From the NCBI RefSeq assembly GCF_002943755.1, contig NZ_MQUB01000001.1, positions 496,001 to 560,000 of the forward strand: 64,000 nt of DNA, given 5' to 3'. The stretch is from Aureitalea marina (GTDB lineage: Bacteria > Bacteroidota > Bacteroidia > Flavobacteriales > Flavobacteriaceae). A model generated the notes under the pieces. The model ran no database searches. It was not told the DNA's origin and worked only from the letters and a program-made list of their open reading frames with translations. Each line of letters starts with the position of its first letter. Position 1 is the first letter of the stretch. The position numbers and the translations under genes are program-made. Positions 46,743 to 55,057 of this stretch are shown piece by piece.

Positions 46743-47120
46743 CTAAATATCGTCAAATTCTATGTCGGTAAAACTGGATGAATCGGTCTGGCCATTTTCC
46801 TGTGGATCCATCTGACCGTTCTTCTTATAATCCTTTTGATGACGTTCCGAGATAACCTCTTCACCTTTGGCATCTAATACGTAGTTGATCATCTCTTCGA
46901 GGGTATCCCTAAACTCTCCAAAATCCTCTTTGTACAGGAAGATCTTGTGTTTTTTGTAGTGGAAGGACCCATCGTCGTTCGTGAATTTTTTACTCTCTGT
47001 GATTGTCAGATAATAATCACCTGCTTTGGTTTCTCGAACATCAAAAAAATAGGTCCGGCGGCCGGCTCTCATCACTTTCGAGAAGATTTCTTCCCGCTCA
47101 ATCGTATTGTGGTCGCTCAT
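46743..47120 (-). CDS. PUR-family DNA/RNA-binding protein (DUF3276)
   Basis: A 125-aa PUR-domain protein (DUF3276) with EIFSKVMRAGRRTYFFDVRETKAGDYYLTITESKK at about residues 11-45 and HKIFLYKEDFGEFRDTLEEMI following. Members found across Bacteroidota bind single-stranded nucleic acid, and are related to eukaryotic Pur-alpha. The last 40 residues are polar and disordered. A terminator follows it directly. Confidence 0.92.
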   Translation of the reverse strand: MSDHNTIEREEIFSKVMRAGRRTYFFDVRETKAGDYYLTITESKKFTNDDGSFHYKKHKIFLYKEDFGEFRDTLEEMINYVLDAKGEEVISERHQKDYKKNGQMDPQENGQTDSSSFTDIEFDDI

Positions 47121-47184
47121 AATGTCTGAAATTATTTGGTTGAGCCAAAAATCTAAAAAAAATGTTAACCAGCCAAAGTCTGGC

Positions 47185-48936
47185 TTACATTTCTTTTTCG
47201 GACAACTGTTTGTGGTATAACTCCTTGTAATAACCGTCCTTTCCGATCAATTCGGTATGCGTGCCTTCCTGCACTACCTGGCCTTTCTCCAGTACGATGA
47301 TCTTGTCCGCGCTTTTCGCAGAGGAAACGCGGTGACTCACAATTATGGTGGTCTTATCCGTTCCTATACGCTGTAGATTTCTGAGGATCTCTTCCTCGGT
47401 TTCTGTGTCCACTGCAGAGAGGCAGTCGTCCAATAGCAGAATCTGAGGGTCGTGCACTATGGCCCTCGCAATAGAGACCCGCTGTTTCTGACCTCCACTC
47501 AGAGTGATACCCCGCTCTCCCAGAACAGTATTGTACCCTTCCTTAAAGCCAACGATGTTCTTGTGCACACTGGCATCCTTGGCCGCCTGCTCGATCTCTT
47601 GATCTGAGGCATCTTCCTTTCCAAACCGAATATTGTCTTTGATGCTCTCGCTAAATAAGTATGCATCCTGTGGCACATAACCGACAGCCTTTCTCAAACT
47701 ATTTAAGTGAATGTCTTTCACGGGTTTGTGATCCACCTGGTAATTGCCGGAATCAATATCGTAAAGCCGTCCGATCAATTCCAGTATGGTAGACTTTCCA
47801 GATCCGGTATGGCCCACTATGGCTAGGGTTTCTCCGGGTTGAACCTTAAATGATACATTCTTCAAAGCCTGAATGCCGGTATCCGGATAGCGGAAGCTGA
47901 CATTATTAAATTCAAGTACCCCCCTTATATCAGATTGACTACTGGCATGATTGACTATCTCTGGCTCCTCCTTCAGGAATTCGTTGATCCGTTTCTGAGA
48001 TGCTTCGGCTTGCTGGATAATGGAGGAGACCCAGCCGACTATGGCCACCGGCCAAGTGAGCATATTGACGTAGATCAAAAATTCTACGATGGTGCCAAAA
48101 TCGATGAGTCCGTCTATGTATTGCTTTCCACCAATATGGACCACTAAGAGGTTACTCGCCCCGATCAGCAGTATCATGAGTGGGAAAAACAAGGCCTGTA
48201 CCTTGGCAAGGTCGATGTTCTTCTGTTTACTGGTATCTGCCAATTCGTTAAAGTTGGTCAGGGTTCTGGGTTCTATCCCATAAGCCTTGATCACCGAGAT
48301 TCCGCTGAAACTTTCCTGACTAAAGGTGGTCAGCTTAGACAAGTACTCCTGCACGATGGTGGATCGCTTGTGGATGGCCAGACTCAATCTGTAGATGCAA
48401 ATGGATAATACAGGTAAAGGAAGTACAGCATATAAAGTGAGGCTAGGTGCGGTGTAGAACATATAACTGAGAGCAACCACAAAAAGTGTTAGGGTAGTGG
48501 TACTATACATCAAGGCCGGCCCAACATACATCCTGACCTTGGATACATCCTCGGAGATCCGATTCATGAGGTCACCTGTCCGGTTGCGCTTGTAAAAACT
48601 GAGGGATAAGCGCTCGTAATGACGGAATACTTCATTCTTCATGTCGTATTCAAAGAATCGGGATACCACGATAATGGTCTGGCGCATGAGGAAGGTAAAG
48701 AAGCCAGATGCCAAGGCGGCCCCAAGCAGCATCAAGATGTTGTACTGAAGCCTGGATTTTAACATATCACGGCTGATCTCATCATTTAGATACATGACCA
48801 TGGCATCGGTGGAATCGCCAATCTTAGCCGGCACCACGATTCTGAAAACCGTAGCTATCATAGTGATAAGAAGGCCTAAGAGCAATCGGCCCCGGTATTT
48901 GTAAAAATATTTGTTGAGGTAACGTAATTCCTTCAA
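47185..48936 (-). CDS. ABC exporter, fused permease/ATPase (MsbA/LmrA-like)
   Basis: A 583-aa half-transporter. Six membrane helices (about 15-310) are followed by the nucleotide-binding domain with Walker A GHTGSGKST near residue 372, signature LSGGQKQR near 480 and Walker B LLLDDCLSAVD. It probably works as a homodimer, exporting lipids or drugs. The start is a TTG at 48936. A small hairpin (47171-47185) overlaps the stop codon. Confidence 0.9.
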   Translation of the reverse strand: MKELRYLNKYFYKYRGRLLLGLLITMIATVFRIVVPAKIGDSTDAMVMYLNDEISRDMLKSRLQYNILMLLGAALASGFFTFLMRQTIIVVSRFFEYDMKNEVFRHYERLSLSFYKRNRTGDLMNRISEDVSKVRMYVGPALMYSTTTLTLFVVALSYMFYTAPSLTLYAVLPLPVLSICIYRLSLAIHKRSTIVQEYLSKLTTFSQESFSGISVIKAYGIEPRTLTNFNELADTSKQKNIDLAKVQALFFPLMILLIGASNLLVVHIGGKQYIDGLIDFGTIVEFLIYVNMLTWPVAIVGWVSSIIQQAEASQKRINEFLKEEPEIVNHASSQSDIRGVLEFNNVSFRYPDTGIQALKNVSFKVQPGETLAIVGHTGSGKSTILELIGRLYDIDSGNYQVDHKPVKDIHLNSLRKAVGYVPQDAYLFSESIKDNIRFGKEDASDQEIEQAAKDASVHKNIVGFKEGYNTVLGERGITLSGGQKQRVSIARAIVHDPQILLLDDCLSAVDTETEEEILRNLQRIGTDKTTIIVSHRVSSAKSADKIIVLEKGQVVQEGTHTELIGKDGYYKELYHKQLSEKEM

Positions 48937-48985
48937 GAGAGAGACCTGAATTTATTAACAAATTTTCCTTTTAACATCGTATCCA

Positions 48986-49016
48986 TTGTGAAATCCTTAC
49001 ATTTCGTCTAGTTTTG
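48986..49016 (+). promoter_or_regulatory. promoter of the leucine dehydrogenase gene
   Basis: TTG at 48986-48988 and TAGTTTTG at 49009-49016 are 20 nt apart, a full match to the Bacteroidota pattern, giving a leader of about 30 nt before ATG 49051. Confidence 0.6.
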
Positions 49017-49050
49017 TACTACCTTTTTGAGGATTTAACAATTTGATACT

Positions 49051-50145
49051 ATGTTGACGGAAGTAGTTAGTTCCAATGATCTAAAGAAAGTTGCACCAGT
49101 TTTTGGGCAACTCTCCTTTGACGACCACGAACAGGTGGTTTTTTGTCATGACAAAGATACCGATTTAAAGGCAATCATCGGTATTCACAATACGGTCCTT
49201 GGGCCGGCTTTAGGTGGAACCCGAATGTGGGCATACAATAGCGAATGGGAAGCTCTCAATGATGTTTTGAGACTCTCTCGCGGTATGACCTTTAAGTCTG
49301 CGATCACCGGCTTGAACTTAGGTGGTGGTAAGGCTGTGATCATCGGTGATGCGGCTACTCAGAAAACTCCGGAGCTCATGTTGCGATTCGGCGAGTTCGT
49401 TCACTCGCTTGGTGGGCGCTATATCACTGCAGAAGATGTAGGGATGGCCACAGCAGACATGGACCTGGTCCGGTCTGTCACTCCTTACGTCACAGGGATT
49501 TCCCAGGAATTGGGTGGCGCTGGTAACCCATCACCCATTACAGCTTATGGCGTTTTTATGGGTATGAAGGCCGCAGCCAAATATGCCTATGGTTCGGATG
49601 TATTGGAGGATAAGATAGTTTACGTAGAAGGTGTTGGGAATGTCGGTGAGTCTCTGGTGGAGCATCTCAGTAATGAAGGAGCCAAAGTATTTATCAGCGA
49701 TATCAGCCAGGACCGCTTGGAGCAAGTCCGGGATAAGTATAGTGCTACTATCTACGAGGGAGATAACCTGTATACTGAGGATATGGATATCTATGCGCCA
49801 TGTGCCTTGGGAGCTACAGTGAATGACAGTACTATCGGTCAACTTAAGGCCAAAGTGATTGCCGGAGCCGCGAATAACCAATTAGCGGTAGAGGAGAAGC
49901 ACGGTAGGGAATTGATGGAGCGTGGAATAATCTACGCCCCGGACTTCTTGATCAATGCCGGAGGGATTATCAATGTATATGCCGAGCTAGAGAACTATGG
50001 TCGTCAGGAGATCATCCGCAAGACCGAGAATATCTATCATACCACTTTAGAGATCCTGACCAAAGCTGAAAGCCAGGGCATGACCGCTCAGGCCGCTGCC
50101 ATGGAGATAGCCAGAGATCGAATAGCGGCTCGAAAAAATAGTTGA
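49051..50145 (+). CDS. ldh: leucine dehydrogenase (Glu/Leu/Phe/Val dehydrogenase family)
   Basis: A 364-aa NAD-dependent amino-acid dehydrogenase that interconverts branched-chain amino acids and their 2-oxo acids. The catalytic Lys segment (GLNLGGGKAVIIGD) lies at about residue 89-102, with ALGGTRMW before it. The Rossmann NAD site GVGNVGESL is near residue 190. Length and motifs fit Bacillus-type leucine dehydrogenase better than glutamate dehydrogenase. The nusB promoter overlaps its stop codon. Confidence 0.92.
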   Translation: MLTEVVSSNDLKKVAPVFGQLSFDDHEQVVFCHDKDTDLKAIIGIHNTVLGPALGGTRMWAYNSEWEALNDVLRLSRGMTFKSAITGLNLGGGKAVIIGDAATQKTPELMLRFGEFVHSLGGRYITAEDVGMATADMDLVRSVTPYVTGISQELGGAGNPSPITAYGVFMGMKAAAKYAYGSDVLEDKIVYVEGVGNVGESLVEHLSNEGAKVFISDISQDRLEQVRDKYSATIYEGDNLYTEDMDIYAPCALGATVNDSTIGQLKAKVIAGAANNQLAVEEKHGRELMERGIIYAPDFLINAGGIINVYAELENYGRQEIIRKTENIYHTTLEILTKAESQGMTAQAAAMEIARDRIAARKNS

Positions 50146-50171
50146 TACAACGACAAAAGAAAGTATCTTTG
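50142..50171 (+). promoter_or_regulatory. nusB promoter overlapping the upstream stop codon
   Basis: TTG (50142-50144, inside the dehydrogenase stop region) and TATCTTTG (50164-50171) are 19 nt apart, a full consensus match. The terminator hairpin starts at the next base. Confidence 0.55.
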
Positions 50172-50208
50172 CAGCGCACTGAGCAGAACTCGGTGCGCTG
50201 TTTTTTTT
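50172..50208 (+). terminator. rho-independent terminator between the dehydrogenase gene and nusB
   Basis: A 12-bp stem (50172-50183 with 50189-50200, one G-U pair), 5-nt loop and eight Ts. It follows the dehydrogenase gene and precedes nusB by 20 nt. Confidence 0.85.
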
Positions 50209-50228
50209 AACTAAGTTCTTCGTACAAA

Positions 50229-51173
50229 ATGCTCACACGCAGGCACATCAGGGTAAAGGTCCTTCAATCGCTTTACGCTATGCACCAGTCTGATCGACCA
50301 GATCTGGAAAAACAGGAGAAATTCCTAGTCTACAGTATGGAACAGATGCAGCAGCTTCAAGTGCTGCTCCTACAGATGTTGGTCGAGCTCAGAAACCAAG
50401 CAGAGTCCTACCTGGAAAAGTCTAAAGCCAAACACCTGGCCACACAGGAGGAGAAAAATCCCAGTCGGGCTTTTGTCGATAATCAGTTGTTAACGGTTCT
50501 AGGGGAGTCCGAGGCCTTGGCCGATTATCTCAAGAAACACAAGCTGAACTATTGGAAGCAGGATGACGAATATGTGGCCATTCTCTTTAAGAATCTCCGA
50601 AAGACCGATTGGTATCGCGACTATCTTCTGGAGGACGAACACAACTTCAAACAAGATCGGGAGTTTGTCGTACGGGTATACAAGCAGATCGTAGCCGTGG
50701 ATGACAAGCTATACGATTATTTAGAAGACAAGCGCTTGACCTGGTTGGACGATTACCCCCTGGTAAACACCTCCCTTGTCAGGGCATTGGGCAAAATGAA
50801 TGCTCAAAACATAGACGAACTGGTTGTTCCGGCTCAGTACAAGAGTGAAGATGACAAAGAATTCGCGTTGAGCCTGTTGCGCAAGACCATTTTAAACGAT
50901 GATAAGCTAACCGGGATCATTGATGGAAAGACGCCCAATTGGGACAAAGAGCGTATCGCCGAGATCGATATGCTCATTCTTAAAATGGGGATAGCGGAGT
51001 TCCTGTATTTTCCATCCATACCAGTGAGAGCTACTATCAATGAATATCTGGAGATCGCCAAGGAGTACTCCACACCTAAAAGCAGCTTGTTTGTGAACGG
51101 TATTTTAGACAAGCTTGTCAAGGATTTTACAGCGGATGGAAGCTTGAACAAAATTGGGCGGGGCCTTCAATAA
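50229..51173 (+). CDS. nusB: transcription antitermination factor NusB
   Basis: A 314-aa NusB of the long Bacteroidota form. The N-terminus LTRRHIRVKVLQSLYAMHQS is family-typical. The canonical NusB domain is at the C-terminus (about 195-300: EFALSLLRKTI, IAEIDMLILKMGIAEFLYFPSIPVRATINEYLEIAKEYS). In between is an extended helical insertion absent from E. coli NusB. It acts with NusE in rRNA antitermination. The promoter box followed at once by a terminator hairpin makes attenuation or autoregulation conceivable. Confidence 0.93.
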   Translation: MLTRRHIRVKVLQSLYAMHQSDRPDLEKQEKFLVYSMEQMQQLQVLLLQMLVELRNQAESYLEKSKAKHLATQEEKNPSRAFVDNQLLTVLGESEALADYLKKHKLNYWKQDDEYVAILFKNLRKTDWYRDYLLEDEHNFKQDREFVVRVYKQIVAVDDKLYDYLEDKRLTWLDDYPLVNTSLVRALGKMNAQNIDELVVPAQYKSEDDKEFALSLLRKTILNDDKLTGIIDGKTPNWDKERIAEIDMLILKMGIAEFLYFPSIPVRATINEYLEIAKEYSTPKSSLFVNGILDKLVKDFTADGSLNKIGRGLQ

Positions 51174-51224
51174 TCCTAAAAAAATACCTACATTAGCCAC
51201 GCTTTAAACCAAAATTTTGACCCT

Positions 51225-51701
51225 ATGAAAAAATCGATTTTAATGCTGGCGATAGCTTCAGTTTTCGCTTTTACATCTTGTAAAGAGAACGCTGCAGATA
51301 AAGTCAATGAAGAAAATGTAGCAGCAGCTGCCGATCGTGATGCGGATGCCGGGAAATTTCCTGTAATGACCTTTGCCGAGACCGAATTTGATTTTGGTGA
51401 GATCGCCCAAGGAACTAATGTAGAGCACGTTTTTAAATTTGAGAACACCGGGGAAGCTCCTTTGGTGATCGTTGATGCTAAGAGTAGCTGTGGCTGTACT
51501 GTGCCAGAGTATACCAAGGACCCTGTAGCTCCAGGAGAGACTGGTGAGATGTTGGTTAAGTTCAATGGTAGCGGTAAGAACCAAGTAAGTAAAACAGTTA
51601 CCATTACTGCCAACACCCAGGCGGGAAAAGAGACCATCAAGATCAAGGCTTTTGTTCAGCCTAAGGATGGAGCAGCCGGAGCACCTGTACAAACTCAGTA
51701 A
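51225..51701 (+). CDS. DUF1573 domain lipoprotein
   Basis: A 158-aa lipoprotein (lipobox FTSC, Cys19) with a DUF1573 immunoglobulin-like domain at about 45-145: FDFGEIAQGTNVEHVFKFENTGEAPL, then SSCGCTVPEYTK with its CGC motif. The function of this widespread Bacteroidota family is unknown. It lies between nusB and yajC, an arrangement I recall as common in flavobacteria. Confidence 0.9.
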   Translation: MKKSILMLAIASVFAFTSCKENAADKVNEENVAAAADRDADAGKFPVMTFAETEFDFGEIAQGTNVEHVFKFENTGEAPLVIVDAKSSCGCTVPEYTKDPVAPGETGEMLVKFNGSGKNQVSKTVTITANTQAGKETIKIKAFVQPKDGAAGAPVQTQ

Positions 51702-51720
51702 TTCGGTTATCGCCTGATTT

Positions 51721-52005
51721 ATGGAACAACTACAGAGTTTTGCACCGCTTATTCTGATGTTTCTAGTGGTGTATCTGTTCATGATACGCCCACAAATGAA
51801 ACGCTCCAAACAGGAAAAGCAATTTGCGGCCGACCTCAAAAAGGGAGACCGGGTTGTAACGAAGAGCGGGATGCATGGAAAAATTCTGAACCTCAATGAC
51901 GATGGTACCTGTATTATCGAATCGGGGGCCGGTAAGATGAAATTCGAGCGATCTGCCATCTCGATGGAGATGAGCAAAAAGCTCAACGAACCGGAGAAGA
52001 AATAA
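51721..52005 (+). CDS. yajC: preprotein translocase subunit YajC
   Basis: A 94-aa protein with one N-terminal membrane helix (about 7-22), then MIRPQMKRSKQE and GDRVVTKSGMHGKI, the conserved YajC cytoplasmic part. It associates with SecDF in the Sec translocase. A strong terminator follows the stop codon. Confidence 0.94.
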   Translation: MEQLQSFAPLILMFLVVYLFMIRPQMKRSKQEKQFAADLKKGDRVVTKSGMHGKILNLNDDGTCIIESGAGKMKFERSAISMEMSKKLNEPEKK

Positions 52006-52035
52006 AAAAAGGCCTTCAAGTTGAAGGCCTTTTTT
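52004..52035. terminator. bidirectional terminator between yajC and pepT
   Basis: GGCCTTCAA (52011-52019) and TTGAAGGCC (52021-52029) are perfect complements flanked by A7 on one side and T6 on the other, so it can end both convergent transcripts. Confidence 0.88.
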
Positions 52036-53281
52036 ATGACCTGTATTTCCCTGAAGCGGTTATTTCCGCTATCCTTACAATTACCTCGACAGCCTTGACC
52101 ATGCTTTCCAATGGCACATATTCATAAGGTCCATGGAAGTTATGCCCGCCCGCAAATATATTGGGGCAGGGAAGTCCCATATAGCTTAGCTGTGAACCAT
52201 CCGTTCCACCTCGTATCGGTTTGATCAGAGGTTGGATACCAGCATCCAACATGGCCTTCTCCGCTATCTCCACGACATGCATCAACGGTTCTACCTTCTC
52301 CCGCATGTTGTAATACTGATCCTTGATCTCAACATGAATCCTGGGTAGATCCAAGCGGCTGTTGATCTCCTCGGCCAAAGCCTTAAGCCTTGATTTTCGA
52401 ATTTCGAACTTCTGTTTGTCGTGATCCCGTATGATGTATTCGAGCTTTGTTTCATCTACTCCTCCAGACATAGCATAAAGATGGAAAAAACCTTCTCTAC
52501 CCTCCGTATTTTGAGGAGTTTCCGATTCCGGTAAACTGGCGATAAAATTTTGCGCGATAAGCATACTGTTCACCATTTTTCCTTTGGCATAGCCTGGGTG
52601 AACGATCTTCCCGGCGATGGTGACCACAGCTCCGGCCGCATTGAAGTTCTCGTATTCCAATTCGCCAATCTGACTTCCGTCCATGGTATAGGCCCAATCT
52701 GCCCCAAATGCTTCCACGTCAAAGTGATGCGCTCCCCTGCCGATCTCCTCATCCGGTGTAAACCCAACTTTTATTGTTCCGTGCTCGATCTCCGGATGCT
52801 GGATCAAATATTCCATTGCCGAGATGATCTCACAAATACCGGCCTTATCATCGGCACCCAATAAAGTGGTACCATCTGTGGTGATTAAGGTCTGACCCTT
52901 ATATATGAGCAGATCTTCAAAATCTTCAGGAGAAAGGACCTTACCGCTCTGACCTAACTGTATTGTGCTACCGTCATAGTTCTCAACCAGTTGAGGATTC
53001 ACATTGGCGCCCGTAAAATCTGGAGTGGTGTCAAAATGAGAGATGAAACCGATAGTTGGGATGTCTCGGTCGCAGTTCGAGGGTAAGGTGGCCATCACAT
53101 AAGCGCGCTGGTCAATGGTCACATCTTTCATACCTATTCGCTCCAGTTCTAGGGCCAATTCTCTGGCCAGGTCCCATTGTTTTTCCGTACTTGGCGTACT
53201 ATCACTAGCTGGATCGCTCTCGGTGTCTATCTGCACATATTTCAGGAAGCGATCTAATAGCTTTTGCTGTTCAATTTGCAT
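52034..53281 (-). CDS. pepT: peptidase T (tripeptide aminopeptidase)
   Basis: A 415-aa M20B zinc aminopeptidase that removes the N-terminal residue of tripeptides in the cytoplasm. Metal-site features are GFISHFDTTPDF near residue 77-88, LLGADDKAGICEI near 140, and TPDEEIGRGAHHFDVEAFGADW near 174, with RGGTDGSQLSYMGLPCPN near 360. Length is normal. It is monocistronic, with a TACCTTCG box (53329-53322) about 40 nt upstream. Confidence 0.95.
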   Translation of the reverse strand: MQIEQQKLLDRFLKYVQIDTESDPASDSTPSTEKQWDLARELALELERIGMKDVTIDQRAYVMATLPSNCDRDIPTIGFISHFDTTPDFTGANVNPQLVENYDGSTIQLGQSGKVLSPEDFEDLLIYKGQTLITTDGTTLLGADDKAGICEIISAMEYLIQHPEIEHGTIKVGFTPDEEIGRGAHHFDVEAFGADWAYTMDGSQIGELEYENFNAAGAVVTIAGKIVHPGYAKGKMVNSMLIAQNFIASLPESETPQNTEGREGFFHLYAMSGGVDETKLEYIIRDHDKQKFEIRKSRLKALAEEINSRLDLPRIHVEIKDQYYNMREKVEPLMHVVEIAEKAMLDAGIQPLIKPIRGGTDGSQLSYMGLPCPNIFAGGHNFHGPYEYVPLESMVKAVEVIVRIAEITASGKYRS

Positions 53282-53385
53282 GCTTTTCTCTTAGTTTAAG
53301 AAAGGCCAAAAGGCGTAGAAGCGAAGGTAAAAAAGATCATGAAATATTAAGCCTGTATAGCCGTTGGATTTATTTTCTTCTTGCT

Positions 53386-53415
53386 TTTGTTTTCTTTGTA
53401 TTTTATTTAAATTAG
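53386..53415 (+). promoter_or_regulatory. promoter of the sugar symporter gene
   Basis: TTTG (53386-53389) and TAAATTAG (53408-53415) are 18 nt apart, one mismatch from consensus. The leader that follows carries two tandem copies of AAACGAAAC (53421-53439). Confidence 0.45.
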
Positions 53416-53440
53416 CGCTCAAACGAAACAAAACGAAACT

Positions 53441-55012
53441 ATGGATAAGTTGATCAGCGATCTGGATCTTGGGATCATTGGCTTGTATTTTGTGCTCATT
53501 CTCGGTATCGGTTTTTGGGTAGCCAGAAGGACCAAATCCGGAGATGATCTCTTCCTTGGTGGAAGGACGCTCACCTGGGGTGTGATCGGTCTGTCACTCT
53601 TCGCAAGTAACATATCCAGTACAACCATAATCGGGCTTACGGGTGCAGCTTATTCTAGTGGGATCGTTCAGTCGGTCTATGAATGGATATCCGGTCTGCC
53701 ACTGATCATCGCAGCTCTGATCTTTGTTCCGCTCTATCTAAATTCACGGATAACGACTATTCCAGAATTCCTTGCCAAGCGCTTCGATCGCAGATCGCAG
53801 GTGTTCTTTTCTGTAGTAACAATTTTTACAAGTATCATAGTCGAAACGGCGGGTGGACTCTACGCAGGTGCCATCGTACTGAAGACCTTCTTTCCGGACA
53901 TCGTTATTTGGCAAACGACCATCGTTCTGGCGCTAGTAGCCGGTCTTTATACGGCTATGGGTGGATTAAAGGCTGTGGTTTATACCGACACCTTACAGGC
54001 TATCATTCTAATCGTTGGAAGCAGCATTCTGACATACATCATGTTTAGCAAATTGAACTTCTCCATTAGTGATATGATCGCTGCTGCGCCCGAAGGTCAT
54101 TTTTCCATCATCCGTCCAATAGATGACGAAACTCTTCCGTGGCCAGGTTTGTTCCTTGGGGTGCCACTGTTAGGTTTCTGGTACTGGTCCACCAACCAGT
54201 ATATAGTCCAAAGGGTGCTTGGGGCCAAGAATGTCCGTCATGCCAGATGGGGTGTTATACTTGGAGGGTTCCTAAAACTGATCCCTCTCTTTATCATGGT
54301 GATCCCAGGTGCAATGGCAATCAGCATCTATACAGATATTGAGAAGTCCGATATGGTTTACCCAACCATGGTCCTTGAAGCACTGCCGGTTGGTTTGATC
54401 GGCTTAGTACTTGCCGGTTTGATTTCGGCCATCATGTCTAGTGTAGATTCCACACTGAATTCGTCTTCCACACTTATTGTAATCGATTTTATAAAACCCA
54501 GGAAGCCGGACATCACTCAGAAAAAGATAGCCTATTATGGTCGGGTCTCAACGCTTGTTTTGATGGTCATTGCCGCTTTATGGGCCCCCATGATCGAGAA
54601 CTTTGGAGGACTTTGGTCCTACCTGCAGCAGATGTACACCATCTTTGTTCCGCCCATAGTTGTATTGTTCCTTGTCGGTATCTTTTACAAACGAGGAAAT
54701 GGCCATGGAGCCTATCAGACCTTGATCTGGGGTACTGCCTTGGGAATACTTCTATTTGCTCTCGGACAAATTGGATTGTGGCCTATTCATTTCACTATTA
54801 ATGCGGGTATAGTCGTCCTGGTGTCCGCCATACTGTTTGTGTTCTTTAGTAATCGGGCAGCTGCACCTTCTGAGGAGGTGATCAGGAACTATACCTATCA
54901 GCCTGGACTGATCGATCAGGACAACCAAGGATTAGCCTGGTATCAGAACTACAAACTGTGGGCATTTATCTTATTTTTGGCCATCGTTGCCATATTTTTC
55001 TTGTTGATCTGA
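53441..55012 (+). CDS. sodium:solute symporter family (SGLT-like sugar transporter)
   Basis: A 523-aa SSS-family symporter with about 13-14 membrane helices. GIGFWVARRTKSGDDLFLGGRTLTWG (about 22-47) is the family opening, and GFWYWSTNQYIVQRVLGAKN near residue 245 is the sugar-transporter-subgroup motif. It couples Na+ entry to uptake of a sugar across the inner membrane. As first gene before a GH13 enzyme and a fructokinase it probably imports the sugar processed by them. Confidence 0.92.
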   Translation: MDKLISDLDLGIIGLYFVLILGIGFWVARRTKSGDDLFLGGRTLTWGVIGLSLFASNISSTTIIGLTGAAYSSGIVQSVYEWISGLPLIIAALIFVPLYLNSRITTIPEFLAKRFDRRSQVFFSVVTIFTSIIVETAGGLYAGAIVLKTFFPDIVIWQTTIVLALVAGLYTAMGGLKAVVYTDTLQAIILIVGSSILTYIMFSKLNFSISDMIAAAPEGHFSIIRPIDDETLPWPGLFLGVPLLGFWYWSTNQYIVQRVLGAKNVRHARWGVILGGFLKLIPLFIMVIPGAMAISIYTDIEKSDMVYPTMVLEALPVGLIGLVLAGLISAIMSSVDSTLNSSSTLIVIDFIKPRKPDITQKKIAYYGRVSTLVLMVIAALWAPMIENFGGLWSYLQQMYTIFVPPIVVLFLVGIFYKRGNGHGAYQTLIWGTALGILLFALGQIGLWPIHFTINAGIVVLVSAILFVFFSNRAAAPSEEVIRNYTYQPGLIDQDNQGLAWYQNYKLWAFILFLAIVAIFFLLI

Positions 55013-55057
55013 TCTGGTGGCGATAAACTAGTATCATCTATCCTATAAAATCGATCT

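Noticed and set aside
47171..47185. Terminator after the ABC exporter gene
   Set aside because: The stem is only 5 bp, overlaps the stop codon and is 9 nt from the T tract.
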